A model generated the notes under the pieces. It saw only the letters and a program-made list of their open reading frames with translations, did no database searches and was not told where the DNA came from. From UBA7396 sp047637875 (GTDB lineage Bacteria > Patescibacteriota > Gracilibacteria > BD1-5 > UBA6164), in assembly GCA_047637875.1 (NCBI GenBank), contig JBLJBH010000024.1, positions 1 to 55,550 of the forward strand: a DNA stretch of 55,550 nt. Direction: 5' to 3'. Each line of letters begins with the position of its first letter. Position 1 is the stretch's first letter. Position numbers and translations under genes: made by a program. Shown here piece after piece: positions 1 through 10,453 of the stretch.

Positions 1-10
1 CAAGGGTAAA

Positions 11-41
11 AAAATAAAGTTGTTTTTAACAACTTTATTTT
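11..41. terminator. Intrinsic terminator after miaA
   Basis: A perfect 14-bp A/T-rich stem (11-24 with 28-41) with a 3-nt loop lies 31 nt beyond the miaA stop. Read on the minus strand it is followed by a T run, so it should end miaA transcription. Confidence 0.7.
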
Positions 42-71
42 AGTATATGTTAGGGGATTTGCAAGTTTTTT

Positions 72-965
72 TTAAAAGTTATATTTTCCAAACCAAGTGA
101 GTTGTCTTTTTGCATAATTTCTATTTCACTGTTTAACCAAAGAAATACAATCTTCTAAAGAAATTTTTCACTCAAAATATTCTATAACTTCTTTATATCA
201 GATAGTTTTAAGTCAGAAATCAGATGTTTTATATCACATATTTAAAATATTTTTTACTTCTCAAACTAATCAATTATCAAACATAGATTGTACTCTATTA
301 TTTATTTTATTGTATAATTCTTCCCTATATCAATTATATGGAGTTAAAAATAAAGTATCAAATTTTAATTTTTTTTCTTTTCTAAAATCTTTTTTTGATT
401 TTCATGTTAAAGTTTTAACTTCAATAGCTCTAATTACATAATTTAGATTATTAGGATGAAGCTCTTTAGCATATTCTGGATCTAATTTAACCAATTTATT
501 ATATACATAATCATTTCAAAAATTTTCAGCTTCTTTTTCTAATTTTTTTCTTAAAAATTCATCAGCTGGAACTTTTGGTATATCAAAATCATAAATTAAA
601 CTATCTATATAAAGACCTGTTCATCATACTAAAATAGGAATTTTTCAATTTGTATGTAAGTTTGAAATAATTTTCTCAGACTCATTTTTAAATTCTGCAA
701 CAGAATAATTAATATCTGGAGTAATAATATCAATCATATGATGTTTTATTCATTGCATTTCATCTTGAGTTACCTTTCAAGTTCAAATGTCTAAATATTT
801 AAAAATTTGTCTTGAATCGGTTGAAATAATTTCAGAATTTATGTTTTTTGCAATTTCTATACCAAGACCAGTTTTACCGCAAGCAGTTGGTCCATAAACA
901 ACAATTATTTTTTGTAAATTAGTTTTTTGCTGCAAAAACGTTTGTAATTTTTCTTGATAATACAT
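72..965 (-). CDS. miaA: tRNA dimethylallyltransferase MiaA
   Basis: 297 aa, full length for MiaA, which transfers a dimethylallyl group to N6 of A37 in tRNAs that read codons starting with U. The P-loop GPTACGKT is at residues 25-32, followed by the STDSRQ substrate motif and then DIGTGK. In the middle comes PILVGGTGLYIDS, the family signature. Several of these glycines (the GG of GGTG and both in DIGTGK) are encoded by TGA, so the gene reads through only if UGA is glycine. Standard code would leave just the first 60 residues. The ATG at 965 starts directly before the conserved N-terminus. It is divergent from the tRNA-rpmE cluster and is closed by the terminator at 11-41. Confidence 0.95.
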
Positions 966-1035
966 AATTTAAATAGTTATTTTTTTGATAATATACACAA
1001 AAAAAAATAAAATACAAAAAAAGTTAAAAAAAATT

Positions 1036-1063
1036 TTGACATAATAAATATTTTTCATAATAT
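1036..1063 (+). promoter_or_regulatory. Promoter of the tRNA-rpmE cluster
   Basis: TTGACA at 1036-1041 and TAATAT at 1058-1063 are separated by 16 nt and lie 36 nt before tRNA-Thr. This is a good sigma70-type match in the right place. Confidence 0.65.
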
Positions 1064-1099
1064 ATGTCTCGCTTATGAAAAAGCAACACTATACAAAGT

Positions 1100-1175
1100 G
1101 CCAATATAGCTCAGTTGGTAGAGCATTCGCCTTGTAAGCGAACGGTCATCGGTTCAATTCCGATTATTGGCTCCA
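1100..1175 (+). tRNA. tRNA-Thr (UGU)
   Basis: A 76-nt cloverleaf with acceptor stem GCCAATA/TATTGGC, D-loop AGTTGGTAGA, anticodon TGT in a CTTGTAA loop, T-loop TTCAATT and an encoded CCA end. It is first of three tRNAs transcribed with rpmE. Confidence 0.95.
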
Positions 1176-1267
1176 TTTAACATAAAAATGCTAAAGTAGA
1201 AAGTTAAAAGTAATGAGAATTCAAAACACCTTCTTTTTACTAAAAAGCTTTCTGCTTTTTGCTATAA

Positions 1268-1352
1268 GGGTCGATACCAGAGTGGACAAATGGGGCGGAC
1301 TGTAAATCCGCTGGCTACGCCTTCGATAGTTCGAATCTATCTCGGCCCACCA
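1268..1352 (+). tRNA. tRNA-Tyr (GUA)
   Basis: An 85-nt class II tRNA. The acceptor stem GGGTCGA pairs with TCGGCCC, the anticodon GTA sits in CTGTAAA, there is a long variable arm, and CCA is encoded. Length and anticodon fit bacterial tRNA-Tyr. Confidence 0.95.
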
Positions 1353-1365
1353 TTTTATGTTTTAT

Positions 1366-1450
1366 GCCGGGATGATGGAATTGGTAGACATGCTGGTCTT
1401 AGAAGCCAGTGCTTCATCGCGTGAGAGTTCGAGTCTCTCTCTCGGCACCA
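1366..1450 (+). tRNA. tRNA-Leu (UAG)
   Basis: An 85-nt class II tRNA. The acceptor stem GCCGGGA pairs with TCTCGGC, the D-arm is TTGGTAGACA, the anticodon TAG sits in TCTTAGA, there is a long variable arm, and CCA is encoded. It reads CUN leucine codons. Confidence 0.93.
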
Positions 1451-1509
1451 ATCCAAATATTTTATATTTTGTTACCGTATTTAGCGGGCAATTAAGAAAA
1501 ATTATTATT

Positions 1510-1728
1510 ATGAAACAAGGAATACACCCAGCTTCACAAAAAGTAAAATACATTTGTTCATGTGGAAATGTAGTAGAAGCTATGTCAACTTTAAAAGATG
1601 CTGAATTAAGAGTGGAAATCTGTGCAAAATGTCATCCATTTTATACAGGAGAACAAAGAATTCTTAAAACTGGTGCGGTTGATAAATTCTATGCTAGAAT
1701 GAAAAAAACTGAAACTCTTAAAAAATAG
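1510..1728 (+). CDS. rpmE: 50S ribosomal protein L31
   Basis: 72 aa, a component of the large ribosomal subunit at the central protuberance. MKQGIHP at the N-terminus, CSCG near residue 17 and CAKCHPFYTG near residue 40 mark the zinc-binding (C+) form with four cysteines. No UGA codons are used. The ATG at 1510 is chosen because it begins the conserved MKxGIHP; upstream in-frame ATGs fall inside the tRNA-Leu gene. It is co-transcribed with the three tRNAs and ends in a terminator that overlaps its stop codon. Confidence 0.95.
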   Translation: MKQGIHPASQKVKYICSCGNVVEAMSTLKDAELRVEICAKCHPFYTGEQRILKTGAVDKFYARMKKTETLKK

Positions 1729-1752
1729 TCTGAGAAATCAGATTATTTTTTT
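1727..1752 (+). terminator. rpmE terminator
   Basis: Stem AGTCTGA/TCAGATT with a GAAA tetraloop, followed by a T-rich tract from 1742. It begins within the rpmE stop codon. Confidence 0.8.
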
Positions 1753-1765
1753 TGCAAAAAAAAAT

Positions 1766-1792
1766 TTGACTTAATATTTTTTTATATATAAT
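1766..1792 (+). promoter_or_regulatory. Promoter of rplJ-rplL
   Basis: TTGACT at 1766-1771 and TATAAT at 1787-1792, with 15-nt spacing. The transcript would begin about 15 nt before the L10 leader. Confidence 0.6.
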
Positions 1793-1810
1793 ACCACTAC
1801 TTTCTATATC

Positions 1811-1855
1811 AAAGACAGTTGGCAATACATAAGTCCAACCGAGATAAAAAAGACG
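1811..1855 (+). promoter_or_regulatory. Ribosomal protein L10 leader
   Basis: AAAGACAGTTGG then, after a short loop, TCCAACCGAGAT matches the conserved kink-turn core of the L10 leader family, in which the L10(L12)4 complex binds its own mRNA. The complementary TTGG/CCAA arms are visible. It lies directly 5' of rplJ, as expected for autogenous control. Confidence 0.8.
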
Positions 1856-1883
1856 TTTTTGTAAAATTATATAACAAAACAAT

Positions 1884-1917
1884 ATCTTTTTATCTTAATG
1901 GTAAAAAGATTTTTTTA
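1884..1917 (+). terminator. Attenuator hairpin in the rplJ leader
   Basis: A 9-bp stem (1884-1892 with 1902-1910, ATCTTTTTA/TAAAAAGAT) followed by seven T's sits between the L10 leader and the rplJ start. Its position suggests premature termination when L10 complex binds the leader. Confidence 0.65.
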
Positions 1918-1956
1918 TTCATAGAAAGAAAGTTAATATATCGTAATTATACCTCT

Positions 1957-2580
1957 ATGGCAGTAACAAGAGCTAAAAAAGAAGAGATTTTATCTCAATT
2001 AATAGAAAATATTAAAAATGCAAAATCAGTTGGTTTTGCCCAAACAAATGCTATGACTGTATCTGAATTTTCTGATTTAAGAAAAGAATTAAGAACAGTA
2101 AATACTACTTATAACTTAGCAAAAAAAACATTAGTAAGAATTGCTGTAAAAGAAGCATTAGGTTTAGATTTAGATTTAAATTTATTACCTGGACAAGTAT
2201 GAGTAGTTTGTTCAAATGATGATTCTATCGCTTGATTAAGTAAAACAAATGCTTTTATAACAAAAGTTTACAATAAAAAAGCTGAAGTTCAAAAAATGGT
2301 TTGGGTTGCATCTATATTTGATGGGAAAATCAATGGACTTGAAGAAACAAAAGTGATTGCTTCTATGCCTTCAAGAGAAACTCTACTTTCAAGATTGGTT
2401 GGATCTATGATGTCTCCACTTTCTGGAATGGCAAGATTCCTTGATGCTGCTGCTAAAGAACTTGAAACTCAAGGAAAAACTAAAGCTTGAGAATTAGAAG
2501 GGAAAAAAGAAGTAAAAGTAGAAACTCCAAAAGCAGTAGAAACTCCAGCAGAAACTACTAACGAAGAAGTAAAAGCTTAA
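1957..2580 (+). CDS. rplJ: 50S ribosomal protein L10
   Basis: 207 aa. L10 forms the base of the ribosomal stalk and carries L7/L12 dimers. The start MAVTRAKKEEIL is typical, followed by LRKELRTVNTTYNLAKKTLVRIA, the rRNA-binding region. The middle contains three TGA codons (after LLPGQV, in SIAG and after KTKA) read as glycine. The C-terminal helix that binds L7/L12 (SRLVGSMMSPLSGMARFLDAAAKE) is clear. A charged VETPKAVETP-like tail of about 35 residues extends beyond the usual end of about 170 aa. The ATG at 1957 is preferred to an earlier in-frame ATG at 1924 region because the conserved N-terminus begins here and upstream sequence is the leader. Confidence 0.95.
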
Positions 2581-2595
2581 TTGATATTTAGTATA

Positions 2596-2639
2596 CTGAT
2601 TAGGGATTTCCCTAGTCAGCAACTAGCTATTAACTAGTT
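2596..2639 (+). promoter_or_regulatory. Hairpins in the rplJ-rplL spacer
   Basis: CTGATTAGGG/CCCTAGTCAG forms a 10-bp stem with an ATTT loop (2596-2619), directly followed by AACTAG/CTAGTT (2621-2639). There is no T run, so it is not a terminator. Its position suggests an mRNA processing or translation-tuning element that lets rplL be made in excess of rplJ. Confidence 0.5.
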
Positions 2640-2677
2640 AGAATCAAATACATTATTTATTTTTTAATATTATTATT

Positions 2678-3058
2678 ATGGCAGAATTAAGTGCTAATGC
2701 TACTAAAATTTTAGATTTAGTAAAAGAATTAACTATCGTTGAATTAAATGATTTAGTTAAAGCTATGGAAGAAGAATTCGGTGTATCTGCTGCTGCTCCA
2801 GTTATGGTTGCTGCTGCTGGTGCTGCTTGAGCTGGTGAAGCTGAAGAAAAAACTTCATTCAATGTTGAATTAAAATCAGCAGGTGGAAGTAAAATCGCAG
2901 TTATTAAAGTTATTAGAGAATTAACTGGTCTTGGATTAAAAGAAGCTAAAGATTTAGCTGATGCAGGATGAGTAGTTAAAGAAAATGTTTCTAAAGATGA
3001 TGCTAACGACATGAAAGCTAAATTAGAAGCTGAAGGAGCTACTGTTGAAGTAAAATAA
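2678..3058 (+). CDS. rplL: 50S ribosomal protein L7/L12
   Basis: 126 aa, normal length. The N-terminal dimerisation helix (LDLVKELTIVELNDLVKAME) is followed by an Ala/Gly hinge (about residues 40-53) and a C-terminal domain with the factor-binding segment KVIRELTGLGLKEAKDL. The protein recruits translation GTPases to the stalk. Two TGA codons encode glycine, one in the hinge and one in the invariant DAGG position, which is good support for the recoding. It is the second gene of the rplJ operon. Confidence 0.96.
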
Positions 3059-3065
3059 TCTTTCT

Positions 3066-3117
3066 TAAATAAAATAAAAAAAATCGTAAAAATTTACGAT
3101 TTTTTTTATTTTATTTT
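3066..3117. terminator. Convergent terminator of rplL and the kinase gene
   Basis: A long A/T stem around AAATCGTAAA/TTTACGATTT with T-rich flanks on both sides. Its right arm overlaps the last codons of the opposing gene, so it can serve both strands. Confidence 0.75.
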
Positions 3118-3857
3118 ACTAGTGATACTAAAAATTCATTTATTTTTGTAGTTAACTCTTCTTGTGTAATTTCCTGGCTATTATCAAACACAACAACATT
3201 TTCAAAATAATTTCATAAAAATCATCATCTATAAAGTTCATTCATTTTTCAAACCTCATCTACAAAAGCACTATCAACCCGCTTCCCTCTTGCTTCTCTT
3301 CTTTTTATAATACTTTCATCATCTGCTCTTATTTCAATAACTAAATCTGGTTTTGGTAATCATCAAAATCATCATTCTCCACCACCATAAAAAATATTTT
3401 CAAACATTTTAGTAAAATTTTCTTTTTCAGCTCAAGTTAATTTTAAATCTCAAAAAGCTTTCGTTTGTGTAATTGCAAAATCAAATACTACTGGTCTTTT
3501 CATAGCATTTATAAATCCATCAACTACTATTGCTGAGTCAGTACTACAAAAAAATGTCTGATTAGGATACCATAAACTATCATTTATTTTATCTTTGGTT
3601 TTTCAAATTAAACCTAAAAATGGATTTAATTCTGGTAATTCTCTAAAAATTTCTGCTCAATAATATTTTGCAATAGCTTTAGTAAATGTTGATTTTCATG
3701 CTCAAGCTGGTCAACTCACAGCAAAAACTGGAAATCTTTTATATTTTTCCAAGAATTTGGCTAATACCAAGTTTGAATCTAAATCTCAAAAATCTACTCA
3801 TTTATATTCATTTTGTAAATTTAAACCATTTTGCTCAAAATTTATTGAAAGAGGCAT
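3111..3857 (-). CDS. Deoxynucleoside kinase family protein
   Basis: 248 aa. The P-loop GPAGAGKST is near residue 49, with glycines encoded by TGA. FCSTDSAIVVDG and PVVFDFAITQTKAF lie in the middle, and LVIEIRADDESIIKRREARGKR near residue 190 resembles the arginine-rich LID of the deoxynucleoside kinase/thymidylate kinase fold. These enzymes phosphorylate deoxynucleosides with ATP in nucleotide salvage. The substrate cannot be told from sequence. The ORF starts at 3857 and ends inside the shared terminator. It is convergent with rplL and divergent from tRNA-Gln. Other P-loop kinase families are possible, but the overall length and motif order fit dNK. Confidence 0.7.
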
Positions 3858-3927
3858 AATATTATAAAATAATTAATATTTAATTTGATTATACAATATT
3901 TTGTATAAAATAGCAAAAATTATATAT

Positions 3928-4001
3928 TCGGGATTCGCCAAGCGGTAAGGCCAGAGACTCTGAATCTCTTATCATAGGTTCGAATCCTATATCCCGAACC
4001 A
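3928..4001 (+). tRNA. tRNA-Gln (CUG)
   Basis: A 74-nt cloverleaf whose acceptor stem TCGGGAT/ATCCCGA starts with U, as in many tRNA-Gln. The anticodon CTG sits in CTCTGAA, T-loop TTCGAAT, and CCA is encoded. Island 1 begins 26 nt downstream, in this gene's terminator. Confidence 0.92.
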
Positions 4002-5513
4002 TAAACCAAATTCAACATTTTTGAATAAATTGAAAGGTGCTTTTAGTTGATAACTAAGCACTTTTTTACTACCCAAAAAACAGTTCTCAACTATATGGAA
4101 AAGCATTGAAAAAGATTGAGAACTTTTTTTAGTTGATTCTTCTTTTTTAAGCATATCTAAGACAAAAACTACATATTTAAAAAGTTCTACAAGTCTTTTA
4201 TTGATTTCTAATCATTTTTCGTGATTTTTTAATAATTTATTTTCGTTTCAAATATTTTTTATCTCATCTTCAATTTGAAAATTCATTTTTTCTAATAAAT
4301 CTTGAGAAATTTTATTGTTTATATAACTTTGCATTAAAGTTTCTTGTTTTTCATTTAAATCTTTTAGTTTATTTATATTAGAAATTAATTTATTATTTCT
4401 TTCATCTTCATTATTAATCATTTCTTTTTCTAAATAATCAATAATTTCATAAGCAACTTCTTTTTTTGGGAAGTTTTCAAATATAATTTTTTCTATATTT
4501 TCTTCTAATACATTTAAATTAAAGTATCACTCCTTGCATTTGATAGGAAAAGTATTATTTACTTGTTTAGGACACTTTAAATAACGATTTCATTTCTTAT
4601 CATCCCTTAGCATTGTTCTACCACAAGAACACAAAAATATTTTTGGATCTCAAGTTTTTGAATATTTTTGTCATGTATGTTTATTTTTTTGATTTTTTAT
4701 TTCTTCACACTTTTCATATAAATCTTTGGAAATAATAGGAATAATTCAATTAATAGGATATTCTTCTATATATGTTCATGCTTTTGGGACTCACCAAAAG
4801 AAATATTCATCTTTACTTAATTTCCATACCTTTTTTCTTACACCATAATAAATAGTATTATTCATAATACTTTCTATATGTTTATGATAAAATTTTGTAT
4901 CATATTTTTGATTTATTTTCTTTGCAAGTGATTTATATCAAAAACCTCATGAAGAATATAAATCAAATAAGTCTTTTACAATAATTGATTTTTCATTATG
5001 AGGAACAAAACAACCTCAACTTCTTATATATCAAAAAGGTGTAGGTCATCAAATATCTCATCCATTTTGTAATTTTTTTCTAATTCATAATTTAACTCTA
5101 AAACTCAACTCCTCGCTATATAAAATACTTCTATTTTGCATATCACGAACTAGATATCTACCCATATACGAATTTAGGAGAGGTTCACTAAGAGAGATTA
5201 TTTCTACATTTTTTTCTTTAGTTACCTTGTCTATAATAGCAAAATCATCAATATTTCTACTGATTCTATCCCACTTAAAAGTAATTAATCAATCTAAATC
5301 TTTTGAATCTTTCATAAATTCAATCATTTCTGCAAAAACTTGTCTAGTTCACTTAAATGCACTATTTTCTTCTCTAAAAATCTTTATAATTTCAATATCA
5401 TTTAATTTACAATAATTTTCAATTTGTTCTATTTGATTTGGGATTGATAAATTTCTTTCCTTTTGTTCTTTGGTTCAAGAAATTCTAACATATCATATAT
5501 ATTTTAGTTTCAT
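3987..5513 (-). CDS. Large serine recombinase 1
   Basis: 508 aa. The N-terminal resolvase domain has YVRIS with the catalytic serine at residue 13, then QIEQIENYC and a KWDRISRN motif. A recombinase domain and a zinc ribbon (CSCGRTM...KCPK...KCKEG, about residues 315-345) are followed by a coiled coil. It should integrate and excise island 1. The reading frame does not stop at the island edge: it passes through the 42-bp repeat and ends with TAG at 3987-3989 inside tRNA-Gln, giving a terminus ...NVEFGLWFGI. The homologous tail expected after LW is found instead at 22.1 kb. The start overlaps recombinase 2 by 10 nt, indicating coupled translation. Confidence 0.88.
4027..4068 (+). repeat. Left 42-bp direct repeat, also the tRNA-Gln terminator
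   Basis: It differs from 22279-22320 at three positions. The core GTGCTT..TAGTTGATAACTA..AGCAC followed by T6 is a terminator for tRNA-Gln. Two of the differences are compensatory (T-A here, C-G in the other copy), so pairing is kept in both. The same bases are read in the opposite strand as codons KKVLSYQLKAPF of the recombinase. Confidence 0.75.
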
Positions 5514-7306
5514 ATTAATTCTTGGATAAATTTACTATAATGAACTCTTATAATTCTCCTACTTTCTTGAGATACTTCAATTCAATCAAAAATGACTTTT
5601 AAAATCTCATTTGCAAGTTTTGGATTTAAATTTAACAATTCTTTTGGTGTTTTTGAAAAAATACTAATAAATATTTTTAGTTTTTTTCTATATTTATCTT
5701 TTATTATATTAATTTTATCTTCTATTTCTTTTAATTTATTTTGATAATCTTCAATTTCAATTTCTAATTTTTCTAATTTTTTATTATCTTCAATCTTTGT
5801 AATTTTAAAATGTTTTTTTTCTAATTCTCTTTCATTTATTTCATCTTTATAACACATTTGTCTTATTTGATATTGCTTTTTATCTTGTATTTCTAATTTT
5901 TCTAAATCTTTAAGTATTATATCTTCAATATAGATTTTTTTCTCTTCCGTAATATTTTTTAATACCTCTAAATATCCTCAATCTAAAATCATATCGTTTA
6001 TTTTATACTCTGATATACTTAGAGTTTTTTTCTCATCTTTACTTTCTTCATCAAGTTCTTTATTAGTCTTATATTGATAATATCATTTTTTTTCATCTGT
6101 TTTAAAAAATCTTTTTTCTCAATCTTTTCTTAATAGATAAATAATATTTGTATAATTTGAGATTTTTTCTATTATTTCATCTTTATTTTCATTTTTATTA
6201 TATTTTCTCTCATCATCTCTCACTTTTGCATATAATTCATCATCAATAATTCTCAAATCATCAAAGAAAAATGTAAAATCTATTTTCTCTCCTATTTCAT
6301 TAATTCAATCCATAATTATTTCATCTCATATTTCTTTTTGTTCGTTCTTTTTTTTAAGATTATTGATATGATTTATTATTAATTCATCATTTATTTTTAT
6401 ACTTGTTGTTAATATTCAATTATACTTAATTTTTGCCTTATTTAACAAAATGTTCTCAACAAAATTAGATTCTTTAACTAACACTTCTTCTCAACCCTCT
6501 TCATATACAATAACACTCTCTTCCTCATTATTTTCTTGTTTATTATCTTTTTCTTTTGATTTTTTGTTTTTATTTTTTTTACTTTCTTCTTTTAGTTTTA
6601 AAAGATAACTTCTAATATTTTTCTTTTCATCATCTCTCAAGAATTTCCAAATTTCTTCATATCTTTGTTCTTTTGTAGTTCTATCTTTTTTGGATTTTCA
6701 AATATTTTTATTTGAAAGTCTAAGGTATTCATCATAAATTTTAATTATTATTCATTTTTGTTTATTATCAACAACTAAATTATTTCAATTAAATTTATAT
6801 CAAAAAATTAGTTTTAATCCTAATGATTTAAAATTTGATTGTATTATATTTGAAATTCTTGAAAATGTTTGTCTATTACTTAATTTCTCACTTTCATAAA
6901 TTGCGAAAGAAGAAAGCATACGAAACAAAAGTCTTCAAGTCGGAGTATTCTCAATAGTTTCCGTAGCACTAATAATTCTATATCATAAATCTAATAATTT
7001 TTCTCACTTGTTAAAATCATCATAATTACGAGAAAATCTATCTAATTTAAAAACATAAACTCAAGCATATTTTCTATTTTGTATATCATTTTTTGAATCT
7101 TCAAATAATAACTCAATCATCCTATCAAACTCAATTCTATCTCAATTATGTCAACTTTTAATATCTTCAAAATATCTATCTATTTTATGTCAATTTTTCT
7201 CTGCTAAAGTCTTTAAAATATCTTTTTGGTCGTCTAAAGATTTGTCATAATCTCACTCTTTAGAAATTCTTGTATAAATAAAATATCCTTTTTCAATAGT
7301 TGTCAT
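5504..7306 (-). CDS. Large serine recombinase 2
   Basis: 600 aa. The N-terminal resolvase domain has YTRIS with the catalytic serine at residue 15, DRMIELLFED, FKLDRFSRN and TPTGRLLFRMLSSFAIYESE, all standard for the family. A recombinase domain follows, but I see no clear zinc ribbon. The C-terminal 250 residues are very rich in E/K/D and predicted coiled coil. The stop (TAA) is reached through ATA-TGA-AAC-TAA, whose TGA is glycine here and whose ATG starts recombinase 1. Two adjacent large serine recombinases recall the paired CcrA/CcrB recombinases of SCC elements, where both are needed. Whether that holds here is inference. Confidence 0.85.
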
Positions 7307-7317
7307 ATTTATAAAAA

Positions 7318-10300
7318 TTATGATTTATCTTTCTTTTTCTTTTTTAGACTTTCTCTAGGTTTGTCATAATCCTCATCATCATTTAAAAAACTAACATCCA
7401 TATTTTTAAATTTATTTTGTAAGTCTCTTAATCAATCTTTTGATAATTCTTGAATCATTAACAAAATACAATCATTTTCTCATTCCCAATCAAGTCTATA
7501 AACATTATTGTTTTTTAATAGTTGAATTGTATCATTGTCTTGTAAGTTATTTCATAATTCACTTGTCCTAACAAGCATTATAAATGAATTTAACTTAATA
7601 TCATATCATTTATAATGATTATCAATATTATTTTTATTTTGATTTAATTTTTCTTCTATATTTTGTAATGTTTTTGAAGAATCTCATTTTTTATTTCAAA
7701 TTCTTGCTTTAGAGTTAAATTTTAAAGTAACTCTATCAATTATTCAATCTTGTCCTTTAGGATCAACAAGATTGATAAATATTTTCTTTTCTTCGTTATC
7801 AATTATCCAAAATATAAAATCGTGAAAAAATGGTGCTTCTTCATCTTCTAAGTATACTCATATACTTCTTAAACTTTCAACATTTCTCATTAAATAAAAT
7901 TCATATCTATCTTTTTCATTTTCTTCTAAATTTGAATTCATTCAAATAATAGAATTATTCAATCTTTGAATAAATTCTATTTCTCAAACATTTAAAGTAT
8001 CGGGACTTATATTTATATCATTTGTGCTATTTTCTTTAAATAGTGGGTGATAAATATGATTAAAAATATTAGTATAACTTAAGGTGTTTATAATATTTTG
8101 TTTTTCATTCTCAATATTTGATATATATGTATTTTTTTCTTCTTCATTATCAAAAACCTTAGTAATATTATAATATTCTAAGAAGTCTCATCATTTTCAA
8201 TCTTTTCTTTGAGATAGTTTTTCTCAAAAAACTATATTCTTTGAATTGATTTGATGATTGATTTTATTTTTTAATTTTGATAAAAATTCACGAAGAAGTT
8301 TTATTAATAATTTTTCAATTTGTATTAAAGAAATATTATTAATTTCAAAATTTGAATCATATTTAATTTCATTTATGAAATTAAATAATAAGATATAATC
8401 AAAATCTTGTCTTCAAGTTGTTGAAGTTTCATCATAATTATAGATTTTAAGCATATTTTCAATGCTAAAATCATTTATTATTTTTTTAATTTTTAAAATA
8501 TCAATATAGTCTCTATATTCTATAACTTTTTGCTTAAAAGACTCTTTTATGTCTATTCAAATATTGTCTCTATTTGTTCTATAATCTAGGTTAAAATTAA
8601 AATTGTTTAATTCTCATTCTAGTGTTTGATTTTCTTCATTATAAATATATCAAATAGATTCAAAACCTCTTTTTATATAAATAATTTTTTGTTCTACTTG
8701 TTTTTTTGATAACTTAAAAATAGGTAATCTTTTTGAATAATCATCAAATTGAATTTCTTTATCTCATAATTTTATAGCATTATTTATTTTTACTTCTAAT
8801 TTAAATGTAAAAGTATGAGTTATTTCCTCTTTTATCTTGTTTGTAAAAGTCTCTAAATAAGACCTTTTTAAACTTAAAACATTTAGTGTTTCAAGTTTTT
8901 TTAATTTATGTTCGTTGTTTGAGTTAAGTAATGAGTAATAATTTTCATTATGTTCTTTATATTTTCTTTTTCAATCATTATTAAGTCATTTTAGTCTTAC
9001 TCCTCTACCGAATATTTGAATAATTTTATTTCATTCACTTTTTCATATATTTATAAGTGCTATAACACTTACTCTAAACGAGTTCCACCCCTCACTAAAT
9101 TTTCTACTTCAAATTAAAACATTAATAGGACTTTCTTTTTTATCTATATTTTTAAACAAGTATTTTGAATCAATTATATCAATACTTTTTTTAATAATAT
9201 TTGGATTTTCAATACTACTAAAAAACGAGTCTCAACCTCAAACATTAACTATTCAAAAATATTTTCAAGTATCTCAAAAAGACAATAATAATTCATCTTC
9301 TATTCATCTAATTCTTGTAATATGAAGTTTTCAATCAATTTCAAAGTTAAAAATATTGTCATATTTTTTCTTTTCATCTTGTTTAAGAGAAGAAAAATAT
9401 AATAAAATATCTTTAACATCGCTTTCCTCTCAAGAAACACTATTACCCATAAAAGTTATTAAAGGTTTATTTGGAAACATTTTTACATCCCCAAAAAGTG
9501 CCATTTGTTTTTGAGAGTTATAGTCTTTTAATTCTCTCCATATATGTAATTTATCTTGAGTAACATTTAAACATTCATCTATATTTTTTTTAATTTCTTC
9601 AAAATTTTCTCATGCTAAAACATCTTCTCAAATTTGTTTGAATGCATAATCTTTTCAATATCAATCTCAATAAAAAAGATTATAATTATAATCATAAACT
9701 ATTTGGTTTTCATATTCCTTTTCAATAGATTTATGAAGATTATGAAAAGTCGCACTATACTCAAATAAAAACGAATTTTCTTTATTTAATTCATTTCTTA
9801 GAGTATAAAATTTTCATTCTTCTTGTGAAGAAACTCAAATATGTGCTTCATCTACAAGAATAATTCTTTTTATTTTTTTATTTCAATTAAGAGAGTAGTA
9901 ATTTGCTCCTTTTTGTAATAACGATGAAGTTGTATCAATAATATATTCAATTTTATTTGAGTATTTTTTATTTAGATAATCTAAAAAAGGAACAATTTCA
10001 TTTATGTGTTGGTCTATTAAATTTGTTCAAGGTGTCGTTAAAATTACTTGTAATTTAGAGAAACTTTCAAGTTTTTCTAAATATTGCAAGATATTTAAGT
10101 GCATAACAATTGTTTTTCCACTTCAAGTTGCCATCCAATAAGCAAGAGAGTTTTTTGAAAAACTCTCAAAGTCTTTTAAATCTTTATTTTCAAAATACAC
10201 TTCACTATAATACAAAGCAAGTATTTGATAATATCTTAAACTTATTTCTTTTTCTCATTTCTCTCTTAAAAATTTATTATAAATATTTAGATATTTATAA

Positions 10301-10440
10301 ATATTTTTAAGGTATTCTTCATTTAATTGTAATTTATTTTCTCATAGATTTTCTAGAAATTTTTGATTGTGTTCTAGTTTAAAATCCAAAGCATTATCAA
10401 AAAAATGAGTTTTTATATAGTTAAATAGTTTAGTTTCCAT
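7318..10440 (-). CDS. Type III restriction enzyme, Res subunit
   Basis: 1040 aa, a normal length for Res. The SF2 helicase motifs are in order: M-A-T-G-S-G-K-T at residues 103-110 (motif I), LTTPGTNLIDQ (Ia), VDEAH near 198 (II), SATF (III), and IQIFGRGVRLKG near 480 (VI). The C-terminal half should hold the endonuclease domain, with DWEGENDC near the end not an assignable catalytic motif by eye. With Mod it forms an ATP-dependent restriction complex that cuts DNA between two unmethylated sites. It lies 13 nt after mod and 11 nt before recombinase 2, so it sits in one long minus-strand operon. Confidence 0.88.
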
Positions 10441-10453
10441 TTTTTTGAAGTTA

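Noticed and set aside
1362..1553. Minus-strand ORF over tRNA-Leu and the rpmE start
   Set aside because: It is the reverse complement of a tRNA and a ribosomal gene and encodes the familiar tRNA-antisense sequence PRERLELSR.
2653..3012. Open frame antisense to rplL
   Set aside because: It lies wholly opposite a conserved ribosomal protein gene; TGA-rich sense coding leaves few stops on the other strand.
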